From the NCBI RefSeq assembly GCF_000421645.1, contig NZ_ATXK01000002.1, positions 1 through 64,000 on the forward strand: 64,000 nt of DNA. Reading direction: 5' to 3'. The notes under the pieces are model-generated. The model worked only from the letters and a program-made list of their open reading frames with translations. It made no database searches and was not told where the DNA came from. The translations under genes were made by a program, and so were the position numbers. Within the stretch, counting starts at the first letter, position 1. The number at the start of each line of letters is the position of its first letter. Of this stretch, positions 45,765 through 54,353 are shown piece after piece. This stretch comes from Aurantimonas coralicida DSM 14790. Its GTDB lineage: Bacteria; Pseudomonadota; Alphaproteobacteria; Rhizobiales; Rhizobiaceae.

Positions 45765-46763
45765 TCAGCGGATCGGGCGGTTGGTCGGGATCGGAACCCG
45801 CACTTCGGGCGCATAGCCCAGCGCCCCGGCCGGGGCGGCCATGCTGGCGGCCACCACGCCGCCGCCGCCGTCGAAGCGGGCCGGCGCGTTGGCGACCTGA
45901 CGGCAGGCGTCAGGCATGTCGGCCAGCATCATCGGCGGCTTTGGCTTGGCCGGCTTGCCGCCGGGCTTGGGCGGCTGCAGCGCCACGTCGAACCACCAGT
46001 CGAGATCGCCGCAGCCGTCGCCGCTGCCGGTGGAGCGCTGGGCCGTGCAGCCGGGCGAGCCGGGCTGGCAGAACAGCCGCACGTGAAAATGTTCGTGATG
46101 GCCGTAGTAAGGGCGGACCTTGTTCAGCCAGGCGCGTTCGCGCCCTGTGGTCTCGCACAGCTTCTTCTTGATGCCCGGATGGACGAAGATGCGCTGCACC
46201 TTGGGGTCCTCGGCGGCCATGCGGATAAGGTCGCGATAGTTCGAGGTCCAGACCCGGTCGTCGACCTGGAAGGTGCCGGGCTTCAGCACCGAGCGGAACG
46301 GAAAATCCTCGCGGGCCTCCGGCGTCAGCCGGGCGGCCGGCATCGGCTGCAGCCAGATGTCGGCGTCGAGGCCGATCTGGTGCGAGGCATGGCCGGACGG
46401 CATCGGGCCGCCGCGGGCCTGCGAGATGTCGCCGACGAGAAGGCCGGGCCAGACGCCGCGCGCCGCCGCCTCACGGGAGAGGCGCTCGAGGAAGGAAATG
46501 GTGTTGGGGTGGCCGTAGCGGCGATCGCGCGACAGGCGCATCGCCTGCCATGCCGGGCCGTCGGCGGGCAGTTGCGCCGCGCCGGCAAGGCAGCCCTTGG
46601 AGTAGAAGCCGTGGCTGGCCGAGGGCAGGGCCGCCGCCGCATGCTGGCTGCCGAAGATCTGCTTGGCGGTCGGCTCGGCCGCGACGGCCGTGCATGCCAT
46701 CATCGCCGCGACCAGAAGCGCGCCCGCCGCCGTGCGTGTCCGCGTCTTGCCCGTTGCCGTCAT
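45765..46763 (-). CDS. mepA: penicillin-insensitive murein endopeptidase
   Basis: 332 residues, M74 family zinc peptidase that cuts D-Ala-meso-DAP cross-links in the periplasm. The signal peptide ends around AVAAEP. Catalytic motifs: GGPMPSGHASHQIGLDADIW (His and Asp ligands) and YGHHEHFHVRLFC. The C-terminus extends about 40 residues beyond E. coli MepA with a Pro/Lys-rich piece. The start at 46763 places the signal peptide at the N-terminus; an ATG at 46871 would bury it. A GC-rich hairpin (45707-45736) lies past the stop and may end the transcript. Confidence 0.92.
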   Translation of the reverse strand: MTATGKTRTRTAAGALLVAAMMACTAVAAEPTAKQIFGSQHAAAALPSASHGFYSKGCLAGAAQLPADGPAWQAMRLSRDRRYGHPNTISFLERLSREAAARGVWPGLLVGDISQARGGPMPSGHASHQIGLDADIWLQPMPAARLTPEAREDFPFRSVLKPGTFQVDDRVWTSNYRDLIRMAAEDPKVQRIFVHPGIKKKLCETTGRERAWLNKVRPYYGHHEHFHVRLFCQPGSPGCTAQRSTGSGDGCGDLDWWFDVALQPPKPGGKPAKPKPPMMLADMPDACRQVANAPARFDGGGGVVAASMAAPAGALGYAPEVRVPIPTNRPIR

Positions 46764-46909
46764 CAGCCTCGTCGTCCCCCGTCGTCGCGTCCGCGAGCCT
46801 ATCGGGCGCAGTTGGGCCGAGGCTTGCGGGAAGGCGCCCGGGCGCGGCGAGACGCCGGCCCGGATCGTCATGCGAAGACTGCCGCAGGCTTATGCCGTTT
46901 TCGTGGCCG

Positions 46910-47902
46910 TCAGCCGGAAACCTCGACCCAGTCGCCGGTCCGGCCGGCCTCGAACAGGGCGTCGATCGCCGCCTGGTTGCGGCGGCTGGATTCCAGCGAG
47001 AACAGTTCGGTGTCCTTGCCGGCGATCGCGTCGGCGAAGCTCTCCACCTGCAGCCGGTACTGGTCGATGCCGGGGAAGCGGAAGGTCTCGGTGTGGCGGT
47101 GCGTGCGGTCGTGCAGGAACACCTTGTCGCCGTCATAGAGGCTGGCGTTGAACGGCGCGGCGATCTCGATGAAGCCGTCCTGGCCGTGGAAGACGATGCC
47201 CTGCCGGTTGGCCATGCGGGTGCCCAGATACAGGCTCATCTCGAAGTCGCCGAAATCCACCGTGCCGGTGACGAAGGAATCGGTGCCGAATTCGGCATCG
47301 GTGACCACCTTGGCGCGCACCCGCACCGGCTCCATGCCGGTCGCGAAGCGGCTGGTGACCATGGGATAGACGCCGATGTCGCGCAGCGCGCCGCCGCCCA
47401 GTTCGGGCCGGTTGCGCATGTTGGCGGCGTCGACATTGTAGTAGCTGAAGGCCGCCTCGATATGCATCAGCCGGCCGATGGCGCCGTCGGCAATGAGCTG
47501 CTGCACCTTGGCCCATTGCGGGTGATAGGTGACCATGAAGGCCTCGGACACCGTGACGCCGGCCGCCTTCGCCGCATCGGCGATCGTCGCGATCTCCGCG
47601 GCGGTCATGCCCATCGGCTTTTCGCACAGGACGTGCTTGCCGGCCTCGATCGCCTTCAGCGTCCATTCGGCGTGCTGGGACGTCGGCAGCGGGACGTAGA
47701 TCACGTCGACCTCGTCGGAGGCCAGGAGCTCGTTGTAGCTGCCATAGGCGCGCGGGATGCTGAACATCTCGGCGACTTCGCGCGCCCGCTCCCCGTCACG
47801 GCTGGCGATCGCCGCCAGCCGGCCGTTGGTCGCCTTGGCGATCGCGGGCATCACATGTTCCCGCCCAATCTTGGCGGTGGACAGAATTCCCCATCTGAGC
47901 AT
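46910..47902 (-). CDS. Gfo/Idh/MocA-family oxidoreductase
   Basis: 330 residues. The N-terminal NAD(P) Rossmann fold begins RWGILSTAKIGREHVMPAI. The conserved VLCEKPMGMTAAE holds the catalytic lysine of the family (about residue 93). The C-terminal alpha/beta substrate domain includes GGGALRDIGVYP, with the usual active-site aspartate region. Members oxidise sugars, inositols or trans-dihydrodiols. The substrate here is not evident. AAGGGGGGAA lies 6 bases before the ATG at 47902. Confidence 0.88.
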   Translation of the reverse strand: MLRWGILSTAKIGREHVMPAIAKATNGRLAAIASRDGERAREVAEMFSIPRAYGSYNELLASDEVDVIYVPLPTSQHAEWTLKAIEAGKHVLCEKPMGMTAAEIATIADAAKAAGVTVSEAFMVTYHPQWAKVQQLIADGAIGRLMHIEAAFSYYNVDAANMRNRPELGGGALRDIGVYPMVTSRFATGMEPVRVRAKVVTDAEFGTDSFVTGTVDFGDFEMSLYLGTRMANRQGIVFHGQDGFIEIAAPFNASLYDGDKVFLHDRTHRHTETFRFPGIDQYRLQVESFADAIAGKDTELFSLESSRRNQAAIDALFEAGRTGDWVEVSG

Positions 47903-47945
47903 GCCGGTTCCCCCCTTGTGGTCGTTCGTCGTCATTGTCCTTGCC

Positions 47946-47979
47946 GCGACCGGCCGCCCCTCGCCAGGCGGCCGGTCGC
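47946..47979. terminator. hairpin downstream of the PfkB kinase gene
   Basis: GCGACCGGCCGCC / GGCGGCCGGTCGC, a 13-bp perfect stem with an 8-base loop, begins 9 bases after the PfkB-gene stop on the minus strand. No T-run follows. Confidence 0.6.
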
Positions 47980-47987
47980 AGATCCCG

Positions 47988-48989
47988 TCAGCCGTTCAGG
48001 ACGGCCTTCACGGTGTCCAGCTCGGTCAGCGGCAGCTGCGGGCGCGGGCCGATCTGGCCGATGATGTGGCCGGCCGACGCGACACCGAGCCGGGCCGATT
48101 TCTCGTGGTCGAGGCCCATCGTATAGCCGCGCAGGAAACCGGCGGCGAAGAGGTCGCCCGCACCGGTCGCGTCGACCACCTTGTCGACCGCCGTCGCAGG
48201 CACCGTGATCCGCTGCTCGCCTTCGGCCACGATGCAGCCCTTCTCGCTGCGGGTAACCGCGGTGAAGCGCTTGACGTCCTTGGCCAGCGCGTCGATCGCC
48301 GCGTCCATGTCCTCGGTCTCGTAGAGCGCCTTGGCCTCGGCCTCGTTGGCAAAGACGATGTCGACCGTGCCCGAGCGGATCAGGTCGAGGAACTCGGCGC
48401 GGTAGCGATGCACGCAGAAGGAATCCGACAGGGTCATGGCGACCTCGCGGCCGTTCTCATGGGCGATCTTCGCGGCGGCGACGATGGCTTCCTTGGCGCG
48501 GGGCGGATCCCACAGATAGCCTTCGAAATAGGTGACCTTGGCAGCGGCCACGAGCGAAGCGTCGATGTCCTGCGGTCCGAGCTCGGTGCAGGCGCCGAGG
48601 AAGGTGCTCATCGAACGCTCGCCGTCCGGCGTGACCAGCACCATGCAGCGCGCCGTCGGCGGCGTGGTGTCCAGCGGCGTGGTGTCGAACTTGACGCCAA
48701 GCGCGCGGATGTCGTGGGTGAAGATCCGGCCGAGCTGGTCGTTGGCGACCTTGCCGATATAGGCACCCGTGCCGCCGAGGCTGACCAGCCCGGCGATGGT
48801 GTTGCCGGCGCTGCCGCCCGAGGTCTCGGTGCCCGGACCCATGGCGTCGTAGAGATGCTCGGCGCGTTCGGCGTCGATCAGCGTCATGCCGGCCTTCTGC
48901 ACGCCTTCGCGTTCCAGAAAGGCGTCGTCGGCCCGCGCGATGATGTCGACGATCGCATTGCCGATCGTCAGAACGTCGTATTCTGCCAT
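47988..48989 (-). CDS. PfkB-family sugar/nucleoside kinase (adenosine kinase-like)
   Basis: 333 residues, ribokinase fold. Seen: LTIGNAIVDIIARADDAFL at the N-terminus, SGGSAGNTIAGLVSLGG (substrate lid), FANEAEAKALY, and the C-terminal signature VVDATGAGDLFAAGFLRG with the catalytic Asp (about residue 280). The N-terminal sequence and length fit the alphaproteobacterial adenosine kinase group. Nucleoside salvage is the likely role; other sugars are possible. Confidence 0.9.
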   Translation of the reverse strand: MAEYDVLTIGNAIVDIIARADDAFLEREGVQKAGMTLIDAERAEHLYDAMGPGTETSGGSAGNTIAGLVSLGGTGAYIGKVANDQLGRIFTHDIRALGVKFDTTPLDTTPPTARCMVLVTPDGERSMSTFLGACTELGPQDIDASLVAAAKVTYFEGYLWDPPRAKEAIVAAAKIAHENGREVAMTLSDSFCVHRYRAEFLDLIRSGTVDIVFANEAEAKALYETEDMDAAIDALAKDVKRFTAVTRSEKGCIVAEGEQRITVPATAVDKVVDATGAGDLFAAGFLRGYTMGLDHEKSARLGVASAGHIIGQIGPRPQLPLTELDTVKAVLNG

Positions 48990-49119
48990 GGTCCATCCTG
49001 TCGTTGAAGCGTGCCGTCTGGTTAACCCGCGGCGGCCGAAATGGCCAGCGGGGCAAGCACGGCCCGCGTTGCGGGGGCGCGGCGGCATGCCTATCTCGGC
49101 TGGACGGAAAGGACGCCCG

Positions 49120-49899
49120 ATGATCTTCACCGCCGCCCGGCTTGCGCTCGCCGACATCTTCTCGCCGCCCTTCCGGGCCGCCCTCTGGAAGACCCTGGGG
49201 CTGACGGCCGTGGTGCTCGTGGCGCTCTGGTTCGGCATCGGCGCCATCGCCGAGATATTCGCCGTCCCGTTCCTGTCCAACCTCTTCCCGGACGATCTGA
49301 GCTGGCTCGATCAGGCCGGCACGCTGGCCGGCTGGGCCGCCGGCCTGCTTCTGGCGGTGCTCCTGGCCTTCCTGATCGGCCCGATCAGCGCGGTCATCGC
49401 CAGCCTGTTCCTCGACGACGTGGCGGTGGTGGTCGAGCGCGAGAGCTACCCGGATGCCCCGACCGGCACGGCAATGGCCTTCCTGCCGGGGCTCGTCCTG
49501 TCGGTGAAGTTCTTCGGCGTCGTCATTTTGGGCAATCTGCTGGCGCTGGTGCTGCTGCTCGTGCCCGGCGTCAACATCGCCGCCTTCTTCCTGGTCAACG
49601 GCTATCTGCTCGGCCGCGAATATTTCGAGTTCGCGGCCATGCGCTACCGGTCGGAGGACGAGGCCAAGGCGATCCGCTCGCGCCATGGCGGCACGGTGTT
49701 CATGGCGGGCCTCCTGATCGCTGGCTTCCTGGCGATCCCGATCGTCAATCTGCTGACGCCGCTCTTTGCGGCGGCGCTGATGGTGCATCTGCACCAGCGC
49801 ATCGCGGCAAAGACCGGCGGCCTGCCGGTCCAGGCGGACCGGACCGCGCGCCGCGTCAGGGGATCGGATGCAGCGGCGCCGGAACGTCGTTCGTCTTGA
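49120..49899 (+). CDS. CysZ/EI24-domain membrane protein
   Basis: 259 residues with four to six membrane segments. The N-terminal ARLALADIFSPPFRAALWKTL and the central FLVNGYLLGREYFEFAAMRY are hallmarks of the EI24/CysZ domain. CysZ of enterics conducts sulfate; alphaproteobacterial members have not been tested much. AAAGGA lies 7 bases before the ATG. The 3' end overlaps nth by 44 bases on the opposite strand. Confidence 0.88.
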   Translation: MIFTAARLALADIFSPPFRAALWKTLGLTAVVLVALWFGIGAIAEIFAVPFLSNLFPDDLSWLDQAGTLAGWAAGLLLAVLLAFLIGPISAVIASLFLDDVAVVVERESYPDAPTGTAMAFLPGLVLSVKFFGVVILGNLLALVLLLVPGVNIAAFFLVNGYLLGREYFEFAAMRYRSEDEAKAIRSRHGGTVFMAGLLIAGFLAIPIVNLLTPLFAAALMVHLHQRIAAKTGGLPVQADRTARRVRGSDAAAPERRSS

Positions 49900-50656
49900 T
49901 CTCGGCCTTGCAGAGATCGGCGATGACGCAGGCCTCGCAGTCCGGCTTGCGGGCCTTGCAGACATAGCGGCCGTGCAGGATCAGCCAGTGATGGGCATGG
50001 CGGCGATAGGGCTGCGGAATGATCCGCAAGAGGCCCTGCTCCACCGCCTCGGGCGTTGCGCCGGGCGCCAGCTTCAGCCGGTTGCCGATCCGGAAGATGT
50101 GGGTGTCGACGGCCAGCGTCTCCTCGCCGAAGGCAACGTTGAGAACGACGCTGGCGGTCTTGCGGCCGACCCCGGGCAGGGCCTCCAGCGCGGCGCGCTC
50201 GCCGGGCACTTCGCCGCCATGCTGCGCCACCAGCGTCTCGGCGAGGGCGGCGACGTTCTTGGCTTTGTTGCGATAGAGCCCGATGGTGCGGATATGCTCG
50301 CGGATCGCATCCTCGCCCAGCGCCGCCATGGCGGCAGCATCGTCGGCGACGCGAAACAGTTCGCGCGTCGCCTTGTTGACGCCGGCATCGGTCGCCTGCG
50401 CCGACAGGACGACGGCGACGAGCAGGGTGAACGGATTGGTGTAGGCGAGTTCCGACACGGGCTCGGGCCGCTGCACCGAGAAGCGCCGGAAGATCTCGGT
50501 GATCTCCTCGTCCGAATAGGGGATCTTCACGCGGCGCGGCCGGGCCGGGCGCCGCGTCGCCGCCTTGGCCGGACGCTTGGCACTGGTCGCGCGAGGCGAT
50601 GCGTCGCTTTTGCTGCGCTTGACCCCTTGGCCGGATGGTCCAATCTTGTCGCTCAT
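49856..50656 (-). CDS. nth: endonuclease III
   Basis: 266 residues, DNA glycosylase/AP lyase removing oxidised pyrimidines. The HhH motif with catalytic lysine is LPGVGRKTASVVL; the catalytic aspartate is in LAVDTHIFRIGNRL. The iron-sulfur cluster ligands are C-x6-C-x2-C-x5-C near the C-terminus. About 45 basic, Lys/Arg/Ala-rich residues precede the core. Only 25 bases separate its start from the divergent DUF2244 gene. Confidence 0.95.
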   Translation of the reverse strand: MSDKIGPSGQGVKRSKSDASPRATSAKRPAKAATRRPARPRRVKIPYSDEEITEIFRRFSVQRPEPVSELAYTNPFTLLVAVVLSAQATDAGVNKATRELFRVADDAAAMAALGEDAIREHIRTIGLYRNKAKNVAALAETLVAQHGGEVPGERAALEALPGVGRKTASVVLNVAFGEETLAVDTHIFRIGNRLKLAPGATPEAVEQGLLRIIPQPYRRHAHHWLILHGRYVCKARKPDCEACVIADLCKAEIKTNDVPAPLHPIP

Positions 50657-50681
50657 CGTTGCCCTATAGCGAGACGACGCC

Positions 50682-51191
50682 GTGACTGACAATCGCGATG
50701 GCACAGGTCAGGCCGACGCCGCGTCGGAACGGCCGATCTTCGAGGCCTTGCTGACGCCCTACCGCTCGCTTGGCCGGCGCGGCTTCAACATCCTCATGGC
50801 CTTTGTCGGCGGGGTCAGCCTCGTCACCGGCATCGCCTTCGTCGCCAAGGGCGCCTGGCCGGTCTTCGGCTTCTTCGGCGTCGACGTGCTGCTGATCTGG
50901 TGGGCCTTTCGCGCCAGCTACCGCTCGGCCAGGGCACGCGAACTGGTCACCGTGTCCCGGACCGACCTGGCCATCCGCAAGATCTCGCCGCGCGGCGAGG
51001 TCCGCGAGACCCATCACAACCCGTTCTGGGCACGGTTCAAGGTGGACCGGCATGACGAGATCGGCATCACCCGGATGAGCGTCGATTCCAAGGCCGCCTC
51101 CACCGAGATCGGCGAGTTTCTCAATCCCGACGACCGTGAGAGCTTTGCCCGCGAATTCAACCGCGCGCTGCTGACCGCCAAGGGCCGCTGA
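50682..51191 (+). CDS. DUF2244 membrane protein
   Basis: 169 residues. Opening LLTPYRSLGRRGFNILM is typical for DUF2244. Two membrane helices (about 35-55 and 60-78) are followed by a soluble C-terminal domain (RTDLAIRKISPRGEVRETHHNPFW). Function unknown. Starts at a GTG. CTATAG at 50664-50669 ends 12 bases before the GTG, so the message could be nearly leaderless. nth starts on the other strand 25 bases away. Confidence 0.88.
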   Translation: MTDNRDGTGQADAASERPIFEALLTPYRSLGRRGFNILMAFVGGVSLVTGIAFVAKGAWPVFGFFGVDVLLIWWAFRASYRSARARELVTVSRTDLAIRKISPRGEVRETHHNPFWARFKVDRHDEIGITRMSVDSKAASTEIGEFLNPDDRESFAREFNRALLTAKGR

Positions 51192-51282
51192 CCGGCTGGC
51201 GTCTCGCTCTGGCCGATTGTCGGAAAACGGGTGGCGGACGCCGCCCGCGGAGGCGATGATCGGCCAGCAAGGGAGAATTGCC

Positions 51283-52203
51283 ATGTTGTCGATCGCACCC
51301 GACACGGTTCGAACCGACCCCGCCGTGATCACGCCATCCGCCAGCCAGGAGAGCCTCGGCGATTACGAGACGGTCCGCCGCGCCATCGAGTTCATCTCGA
51401 CCCATTACAGCGAGCAGCCGAGCCTCGGCGAGATTGCCGCCGCGCTCGGCCGCTCGGAAGAGGCGTTGACCGCCGTGTTCCGCCGCTGGGCCGGGCTGAC
51501 GCCGAAGGCGTTCCTGCAGGCCGTCACCATGGATCATGCCCGCCGCCTGCTCGACGGCGGGGCGTCGCTGCTGGATGCCGCCTTCGAGGTTGGGCTCTCC
51601 GGGCCATCGCGGCTGCACGATCTCTTCGTCAAGCACGAGGCCCAGTCGCCGGGCGCTTACAAGGCCAAGGGCGCGGGCATCGCCTTCGACTACGGCTTTC
51701 ACGCGACGCCCTTCGGCCTGGCGCTGGTCGTGGCCACCGAACGGGGCCTCGCCGGCATCGGCTTTGCGGAACCCGGCGATGGCGGCGAGGCGGCGGCGCT
51801 GGACGACATGCGCCGGCGCTGGCCGAAGGCGAGCTTCCGGCCGGCGCCCGACCGGACCGCCCCGCTCGCCCGGCGCATTTTCGAGCCCGGCCACTGGCAG
51901 AGCGAGCGGCCGTTGCGGGTGGTGTTGATTGGCACGGATTTCGAGATCCGGGTCTGGGAGACTTTGCTGACGATCCCGGTGGGACAGGCGACCACCTATG
52001 CCAGCGTCGCCGGGCGCATCGGCGCGCCGAAGGCGGCCCGGGCCGTCGGCGCGGCGGTCGGGCGCAACCCGATCTCCTTCGTGGTGCCCTGCCACCGAGT
52101 GGTCGGCAAGTCCGGCGCGCTCACCGGCTATCACTGGGGCATCACCCGCAAGCGGGCGATGCTCGGCTGGGAAAGCGGACTTCTGGCCCGCGACAACGGA
52201 TGA
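51283..52203 (+). CDS. AraC-type HTH plus methylated-DNA--cysteine methyltransferase (Ada-like)
   Basis: 306 residues. Residues 20-120 hold an AraC-type double HTH (HYSEQPSLGEIAAALGRSEE, then AFEVGLSGPSRLHDLF). Residues 135-300 are an O6-alkylguanine transferase with IPVGQATTYASVAGRIG, RNPISFVVPCHRV (acceptor cysteine) and GGYHWG-like GYHWGITRK. The N-terminal zinc phosphotriester domain of full Ada is missing, so it cannot sense methyl-phosphotriesters in the usual way. AAGGGAGAA lies 5-6 bases before the ATG at 51283, which I prefer to the one at 51217. Confidence 0.9.
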   Translation: MLSIAPDTVRTDPAVITPSASQESLGDYETVRRAIEFISTHYSEQPSLGEIAAALGRSEEALTAVFRRWAGLTPKAFLQAVTMDHARRLLDGGASLLDAAFEVGLSGPSRLHDLFVKHEAQSPGAYKAKGAGIAFDYGFHATPFGLALVVATERGLAGIGFAEPGDGGEAAALDDMRRRWPKASFRPAPDRTAPLARRIFEPGHWQSERPLRVVLIGTDFEIRVWETLLTIPVGQATTYASVAGRIGAPKAARAVGAAVGRNPISFVVPCHRVVGKSGALTGYHWGITRKRAMLGWESGLLARDNG

Positions 52204-52317
52204 GGTGCGCTGTCCTGGCGATGACCCGTGCCGGGGCAAGCGGTCGCATTCGCAGGATCGCACACGGCCCTATCTGAACTTCCCGATCAGGGGAGGACGA
52301 GGCCGGTGCCCGGACGG

Positions 52318-52995
52318 ATGAGCGACATGGCGGTTTTGCCGGAGGCGTCGGTGGAGACGGTGTTCCGACGCCTTGCCGCCGAGATGCCGGGGCGCACGGC
52401 GACGGCCAAGGGGCCGAAGGATCAGCCCGACCCGTTCCGCTCGCTGGTCTCCTGCGTCCTCTCGGCCCAGAGCCTCGACCGCAACACGGCCGCGGCGGCC
52501 GAGGCGCTATTTGCGCTGGCCACGACCCCGCCGGCGATGCTGATGCTGGGTGAGGAGGCGATTGCCCGGGCGATCAAACCCTGCGGCCTCTACAACATGA
52601 AGGCGCGCAATCTGACGCGGCTCTGCCAGACGCTGCTCGAGACCCATGGCGGGGTCGTCCCGCAGGATCGGGCCGGGCTGATGGCGCTGCCGGGCGTCGG
52701 GCGCAAATGTGCCGACATCGTTCTCAGCTTCACCTTCGGAGAGGACGTCATCGCCGTCGACACTCATGTCCACCGGGTTGCCAACCGCATCGGCCTGACA
52801 GCGGCGCGTGGGGCCGACGCCACCGCCGACCAGCTCGCCGCCCGCGCCCCGGACTGGGCGCAGGGCGACGGGCATTTCTGGCTGATCCAGTTCGGCAAGG
52901 CGGTCTGCGTGGCGCGCAGGCCCCGCTGCGAGGCCTGCATGCTCACCGATCTCTGCCTCTGGTTCGCCGCCAACCGGGACGCCGCCGCCCCCTGA
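52318..52995 (+). CDS. second Nth-type DNA glycosylase with iron-sulfur cluster
   Basis: 225 residues, HhH-GPD superfamily. The catalytic lysine motif LPGVGRKCADIVLS, aspartate motif IAVDTHVHRVANRIGL and a C-x6-C-x2-C-x5-C cluster are all present. It is a shorter paralogue of the Nth 1.7 kb upstream on the other strand and lies just after the Ada-like gene, so an alkylation or oxidation repair role is plausible. Start may be the ATG at 52318 or a GTG at 52306; GGGGAGGACGAGG precedes both. Confidence 0.88.
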   Translation: MSDMAVLPEASVETVFRRLAAEMPGRTATAKGPKDQPDPFRSLVSCVLSAQSLDRNTAAAAEALFALATTPPAMLMLGEEAIARAIKPCGLYNMKARNLTRLCQTLLETHGGVVPQDRAGLMALPGVGRKCADIVLSFTFGEDVIAVDTHVHRVANRIGLTAARGADATADQLAARAPDWAQGDGHFWLIQFGKAVCVARRPRCEACMLTDLCLWFAANRDAAAP

Positions 52996-53016
52996 GCGGC
53001 GGTCGCCGTGACGGCC

Positions 53017-53565
53017 TCAGATCTTACCGTCGAGGCCCATCTGGTAGTATTTGTGGACGATCTTGTCCTGGTTCTCCAGGAGCCAGTCGATCGAGGGCTC
53101 GTTCGCCATCGCCTTGCGGATCGCCTGGGTCATGCCCTTGCGATGGATGTCGAACAGCACCTTGTGGTCGAGATCCGGCACGTCGACGATGGTCGGGGCG
53201 AGCCAGACCGAGCAGATGATGCCGAGGTCGTTGACCCGGTCCTTCGGCAGGATGCCCTCGCGCACGGCGTCGAGCACGCCATTGGCGATGGCGAACTGCA
53301 CCGTGCCCATCAGGATGTTGGTGTATTTGGGATCGTCGACGGTGACCTTCGACACGCAGAGCGTGACCGGGCGGACCATGATGTCGGTGTTGAGCAGGGC
53401 GAAGACGCGGCTATGGCCCTTCACCTGGTCGCCGGTGAGGGTGGCGAGCGCGGTGCCGACCGGCCCGTCGAGCTCGCCGATGACGACTTCCGGTTCGGCG
53501 GCTGTGCCCGGAGGGCCGCCGGCGACAAGGGCTTCGCCGCTGCGCAGGACGATACGGTCGGTCAT
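53017..53565 (-). CDS. formaldehyde-activating enzyme family protein (Fae-like)
   Basis: 182 residues. The core matches Fae: LCVSKVTVDDPKYTNILMGT, VQFAIANGVLDAVREGILP and HRKGMTQAIRKAMANEPS. Fae joins formaldehyde to tetrahydromethanopterin in methylotrophs. However, where Fae has the catalytic His of AHIDLIIG this protein reads AEPEVVIGELDG, so the acid/base residue appears absent. No other tetrahydromethanopterin gene is nearby. It may bind formaldehyde or a pterin without the same chemistry. Compares best with the Fae2-like paralogues of methylotrophs. Confidence 0.85.
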   Translation of the reverse strand: MTDRIVLRSGEALVAGGPPGTAAEPEVVIGELDGPVGTALATLTGDQVKGHSRVFALLNTDIMVRPVTLCVSKVTVDDPKYTNILMGTVQFAIANGVLDAVREGILPKDRVNDLGIICSVWLAPTIVDVPDLDHKVLFDIHRKGMTQAIRKAMANEPSIDWLLENQDKIVHKYYQMGLDGKI

Positions 53566-53627
53566 GATGGCATTCTCTCGCTGGTTTCCGGCGCCCGCTG
53601 CGGCCTAGCAGCTTCCGCCGGCGCACT

Positions 53628-53656
53628 CAAACCCGCGCCAAGGCGGCGCGGGTTTG
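53628..53656. terminator. hairpin downstream of gpmA
   Basis: CAAACCCGCGCC / GGCGCGGGTTTG gives a 12-bp stem with a 5-base loop, 19 bases after the gpmA stop. On the minus strand the stem ends GGGTTTG, a weak T-tract. Confidence 0.55.
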
Positions 53657-53674
53657 TGCGAAACCGGAGCGCCG

Positions 53675-54295
53675 TCAGCCTTCGAGGATGGTCTTTTCGG
53701 CGACGCTGGTATCGGCGTTGAGCCGGTAGACGATCGGCACGCCGGTGGCGATCTCCTGGCCGACGATCTCCTCGCCGGTCAGCCCGTCCAGCGCCATCAC
53801 CATGGCGCGCAGCGAATTGCCGTGGGCGGCGACCAGCACCGTGCCGTCGTTCATCACCTTCGGCAGGATGTCGTGGATGTAATAGGGCCAGACGCGGGCG
53901 CCGGTGTCCTTCAGGCTCTCGCCGCCCGGCGGCGGCACGTCGTAGGAGCGGCGCCAGATATGCACCTGCTCCTCGCCCCATTTGGCGCGGGCGTCGTCCT
54001 TGTTGAGGCCGGACAGGTCGCCGTAGTCGCGCTCGTTGAGGGCGACGTTGCGGATCGTCTGAAGGTCCGGCTGGCCGAGTTCGTCGAGCGCCAGCGTCAG
54101 CGTGCGCTGGGCGCGGGAGAGCTCGCTGGTGAAGGCGATGTGGAAGGTCAGGCCGGCGGCCTTCAGGCGGCGCCCGGCATCCTTGGCTTCCTCGACACCC
54201 TTCTCGGTGAGGTCGGGGTCCTTCCAGCCGGTGAAGAGGTTCTTGAGGTTCCAGTCGCTCTGGCCGTGGCGGACGAGGACGAGGGTTCTGGACAT
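53675..54295 (-). CDS. gpmA: 2,3-bisphosphoglycerate-dependent phosphoglycerate mutase
   Basis: 206 residues, the short alphaproteobacterial form. The catalytic histidine is in [20 protein letters not shown]; the second in [28 protein letters not shown] carries the acid residue. It interconverts 3- and 2-phosphoglycerate in glycolysis. Start at 54295 fits the family. Separated from dapB by 58 bases on the same strand, likely one operon. Confidence 0.95.
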   Translation of the reverse strand: MSRTLVLVRHGQSDWNLKNLFTGWKDPDLTEKGVEEAKDAGRRLKAAGLTFHIAFTSELSRAQRTLTLALDELGQPDLQTIRNVALNERDYGDLSGLNKDDARAKWGEEQVHIWRRSYDVPPPGGESLKDTGARVWPYYIHDILPKVMNDGTVLVAAHGNSLRAMVMALDGLTGEEIVGQEIATGVPIVYRLNADTSVAEKTILEG

Positions 54296-54353
54296 CGCGG
54301 CGGACCTTTCATGTGGGTCGGATGAAGCATCGGGGCGGGCGGGGCGCCAGCCG

